Shown in pieces: positions 30,698 to 33,782 of a DNA stretch of 33,782 nucleotides; the first letter of the stretch is position 1; the number at the start of each line of letters is the position of its first letter. The notes beneath the pieces were generated by a model. That model ran no database searches, had not been told where the DNA came from, and saw only the letters and a list, made by a program, of their open reading frames with translations. Source of the DNA: Euprymna scolopes (taxonomy: Eukaryota; Mollusca; Cephalopoda; Sepiida; Sepiolidae); the NCBI GenBank assembly GCA_024364805.1, contig CM044488.1, positions 183,394,101-183,427,882 of the forward strand, in the 5' to 3' direction. The position numbers and the translations under genes are program-made.

Positions 30698-31080
30698 TTT
30701 TTATTGCTCTATCTAGAATACTGAGTGTTGATTCTTAAGCAATGCAGAGTATCTTTTCTGGTATGCAATAGTTTAACAAAATTCTAAAAATCTTTATCTC
30801 ACAAAATGGATTTAAAAACACCTGCTCTATGTAAAATTGCTTTTTCTAGGATATTGAGGACTGCAGAGCTACTCTCTGTAAACACACCTGTTATATCTAG
30901 AATACCGAACAATTTGGATTGCTAAATATTATACTATATTATTACTATTATGGCTCTCAGGCAACACCAAATTAAAAAAAAGTACAGAAATCTTTGGCAA
31001 CACTGCATTTAAACACATCTGCTCTATTTAAGGATGTTGAGCACTTTTGGATTACTAAATACTACTTACTAGATGTGATA
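30698..31080. repeat. Degenerate tandem array
   Basis: Strings of the form ACACCTGCTCTAT.TA followed by TCTAGAATA or GGATGTTGAG and GGATTGCTAAATA(C/T)TA recur near 30703, 30820, 30887 and 31014. The longer segment AAATCTTT...CACTGCATTTAAACACATCTGCTCTAT (from about 30985) repeats one near 30788. The period is roughly 180-200 bp with an extra partial unit. Old and diverged. Confidence 0.5.
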
Positions 31081-31469
31081 GTGTAATATTACAATCATTG
31101 TTCTCGTTTAGAACGCTACTGAAATCACTCAAATAAAATTAAGAATGCCCCCAGGCCACTACTACAACCATCCTTTACCAGTTTCTTGTCATCATCTTTC
31201 TCTAGTCCAAAGAGAAGCTTAAGAAACGATAAATAATTTTGAAAGAAAATGCGTAGTTATTTCCAAAAGCAATACATTGAAATTACAGTGCTTTTACAAA
31301 ATTAACTCCTTTCCCTTCGACATACTCTGCTAGGAGTGCACTTAGAGATTCAAAATACTTCCATTGTCTTCCTTGATAAATTTTACCTTACACTCTTAGA
31401 TTTTATGTATACTCTCTAACCATTCTTTCTATAAGCCACACATAGGCATTGATTTTCACACACGCCCAG

Positions 31470-31470
<1 letters not shown>
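31081..31470. other. Intergenic DNA, nothing recognised
   Basis: Mixed AT-rich sequence without a supported frame or repeat. Confidence 0.4.
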
Positions 31471-31507
<37 letters not shown>

Positions 31508-31526
31508 GATAGATAGATAGATAGAT
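31471..31526. repeat. (TA)n and (GATA)n microsatellites
   Basis: A (TA)n tract at 31471-31505 is followed by GGGATAGATAGATAGATAGATAAGA. Confidence 0.9.
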
Positions 31527-32934
31527 AAGAGATAGTGATGTTGCACTTACTCCAATTAAGATATAGATTATAAGGGCACTCACATCTATTATATGAAAAC
31601 CAAGTTAATCAACGGCGGTTTCTTTATATATTTTAATCACACAAAGTACATGCTAAAATATTCATTAGTTTAGAGATTAGGTTTGTTTTAAAATAACTTA
31701 ATTTTGTTATAATTAGCTGCAATTTATAATTAACTCACCAAGTGACCCAACTCTTAACAAGTTTTTTTTTAATTTGTTGACCACCTGCGTTTATTGTATA
31801 TGGCATAGCACTCGTTTCTGCGACTCCCTATATAAAATCGAAGGTAAAATTAAAGTTTGGAATAGTTCAATATAACAAAAAAATATCACTATAATTAGTA
31901 ATACTATTTAATCAGAGAAAGCGAAGGAAATAAAATTTTGGATATTGTTTATTTATTTATTTTTTAATTTAATTGGCTTTACAGACTCACATTTTCCTGA
32001 GTCAATCTAATATTTGCTCACATTTTTCTCGTTTTTAAATGAAAATGATATTGAACCAAATGAAATAACGTACACTTTTCTTAACCTTCAATATAAAACT
32101 TAGAACATGAATTGTTCACAATCCCATGTACTTAAGTTTCTAATGGAAAATCCAGAATCTCTAATGGAAAAATTTGGGTGTTTTTTGCACTTCAATGCGT
32201 GTCATATTCAAACATTGCAAAATTATTCTTGTAAGATATGATCGCATATGGAACACTGAACTCCTTTTTTTTTTTGTATTGAAAACTTGCTACATTTTTT
32301 TTTGTGAGCTAATATTCATTATATAAAAAAAATTCTATCTTGCTTAAAAATATTTCAGTACATTAGAAAAAAAAAAAAACAACTTTTCTTGGTTTTATTT
32401 TCTTACATATTTTTTCTTTATACAGAGTCTTTTTAAGAAGCCAGTAAATCATATGTTAAGTTTTTTCATGATGAGTCAAAACCCAAAGAAAACGTCATTT
32501 CTATACTTACAACACGAAAATGAACATTGAAAAAGGGTTACAACCAGTGCTGGATTAGATTAGAATTTTATCACACATTTTAAGACAGAATCTGCATTAC
32601 CTACTTCGAATCCAAGTTGCGATGAGAAGATCTGTAGGTGAATCTTCATAAAGGATGATTTCAGCAACGTTCGAGGAGAGGGGGGGCCTTTATTTTAAAT
32701 CTCAGAGAGATTTTCTAAGAGGGCTTTGTGTAAACTAGGGGTAAACGAGTTATTAGTGAAGGTTGTTCAAGTAATGTAGAGAAATGCTCAACGTTATATT
32801 AGAATTAACAACATATTTAGTGACGTAAGGGTCTGGTACAGAGTTAATTACTTTTCATTTGTATCTTTAGAGTTTCTTATAGGTGGTTGATTTATGTTGA
32901 TTTCGTACTTGCCTGTGAAAGAATGGAAAATCTA
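31527..32934. other. AT-rich intergenic DNA, nothing recognised
   Basis: Low-complexity AT-rich DNA with poly-A and poly-T runs near 32265-32380. No gene or family recognised. It ends at the TA target site of the next mariner. Confidence 0.45.
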
Positions 32935-33782
32935 CAGGGTGGAACGATAAAGTTGTCGCCCTAAGAAAAACAACACGACAGCTTTATTTTAAAACTTATT
33001 GAAAAATCAATTCAGGTAAGTTAATTATGTAGTAGAGCTGACATCTTTTCAATGAAGCTGTTTTCAGCCTCAATTATCGCCTCAGTAAAGGTCCAGAACT
33101 GAAAGCAGGCCTTTTTTACAAGCGCCGGTGGGAGCTCGGTTAATACTCGTCAGATAGCAGCGATCAGGCTGACTTTAGTGGTGCAGGAGGTCATGTTAGT
33201 GATGTTCTCGGCGTATGACCAAAACGAAGTAGTCTAGCAAGTTCAAGTCGAGGGAGAAGGGGGCCGATGAGAGAAGGGTACAAAGTTATAGCACACCTGA
33301 AGCCAAGCCTGGGTCTCTTTGGATTTGTGGGCCGGTGCAGAGTCCCGCTGCCACAACCACAGTCTGCCAGTGGCTACTTGATTGCATCAGGGGATCACCA
33401 CACTCTTCAGCACATCCAGGTACACTTTGGTTTTGACTTTCAAGCCTACTTAGAAGATGTGAGGTGGCATGATGTGGCCCTTACTTGAAACCACACCAAA
33501 GGCCATAACTGTGGCCGAAAACTTTGGTTGGTTGGTTGGCATATCGACCTTCATTGGGTCATTTAATGCTGACGATCATTTTGGTTCATTTTTTCCATAG
33601 GGTTTGTTTGCTTAGTACTTTTTTTTGGGTGGAGGGGAACAAGTTTCATCTGTTTTAGTTGAGAGTTTTTTAAATTTTTTCTTGGTAAGGCCTTGATGTT
33701 ATGATTGGGATCTAGATCTTGGTTTGTTAATCGTTTTTCCTTTAGTTTTCGTTTTATTGGGTGATGATGGTGATGTTTCGTT
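32935..33782 (-). mobile_element. Mariner-family transposon, runs off right edge
   Basis: After TA (32933-32934) the terminal repeat begins CAGGGTGGAACGATAAAGTT. On the minus strand the transposase runs from the window edge to a stop at 33021-33023. Recognisable blocks in transposase order are NQNDR (near 33585), FSATVMAFGVVSSKGHIMPP (about 33525-33455), VYLDVLKSVVIP, QRDSAPAHKSKETQAW (second catalytic Asp, about 33355-33300), LDLNLLDYFV (third catalytic block, about 33250-33215), ENITNMTSCTTKVSLIAAI, LTELPPALVKKACFQF, and IEAENSFIEKMSALLHN. Several stops and frame changes are present, so this copy is dead. The DNA-binding half would lie beyond the window. Confidence 0.88.

Noticed and set aside
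33267-33488. 73-codon plus-strand frame
   Set aside because: It is antisense to the mariner transposase at 32935-33782, whose catalytic motifs are on the minus strand.

Overview
This window looks like non-coding, repeat-rich DNA from an animal genome, most likely a mollusc and probably a cephalopod such as an octopus. The evidence is its strong AT bias with long poly-A/T and (AT)n tracts, many degraded mariner/Tc1 transposons, LINE fragments whose remnant reading frames resemble cephalopod LINEs, tRNA-derived SINEs and a run of Ns (17091-17568) typical of a scaffold gap. The species assignment rests on pattern memory and is not proven. I find no convincing intact host protein-coding gene, rRNA, tRNA gene, operon or CRISPR array. 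The open frames present are short, AT-driven or lie inside transposon remnants.

Layout. 1-5000: a tiny mariner-type MITE (756-829), two copies of a CCAAT/HSE-bearing promoter-like repeat (about 1412-1640 and 4660-4960), and a 902-bp internally deleted mariner/Tc1 element (2501-3402) abutted by a minus-strand SINE. 5000-12200: mostly featureless AT-rich DNA with two minisatellites and an inverted third copy of the promoter-like repeat (about 8715-9100), whose downstream end faintly resembles the start of an Hsp70 gene. 12200-15200: a MADE1-like hairpin MITE, then a 2.2-kb palindrome with 0.48-kb arms. A solo LTR with a 5-bp target duplication sits in the left arm, while the right arm keeps the empty site. 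A second solo-LTR candidate follows. 15200-20500: a dispersed repeat pair either side of the assembly gap, and the 3' end of an RTE-like LINE with a (GAT)n tail.

20500-24000: a possible NRF1+ETS promoter motif pair, a minus-strand SINE, a comparatively GC-rich segment of unknown nature, an interspersed repeat with a CCCGGCGTTGCCCGG motif, the first copy of an unclassified repeat, and two LINE reverse-transcriptase fragments. 24000-27900: AT-rich DNA with a solo-LTR candidate and a plus-strand SINE. 27900-30000: three successive minus-strand copies of the 3' end of a mariner transposase, a long (TA)n tract, another mariner-type end and a 186-bp hairpin element. 30000-33782: the second copy of the unclassified repeat, a degenerate tandem array, simple repeats, and a minus-strand mariner running off the right edge.

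Nothing here works as a multi-gene system. The most informative parts are the nested, datable insertions, the strong inverted repeats (potential dsRNA, small-RNA or RNA-editing substrates if transcribed), and two promoter-like sequences that could mark real or duplicated regulatory DNA.
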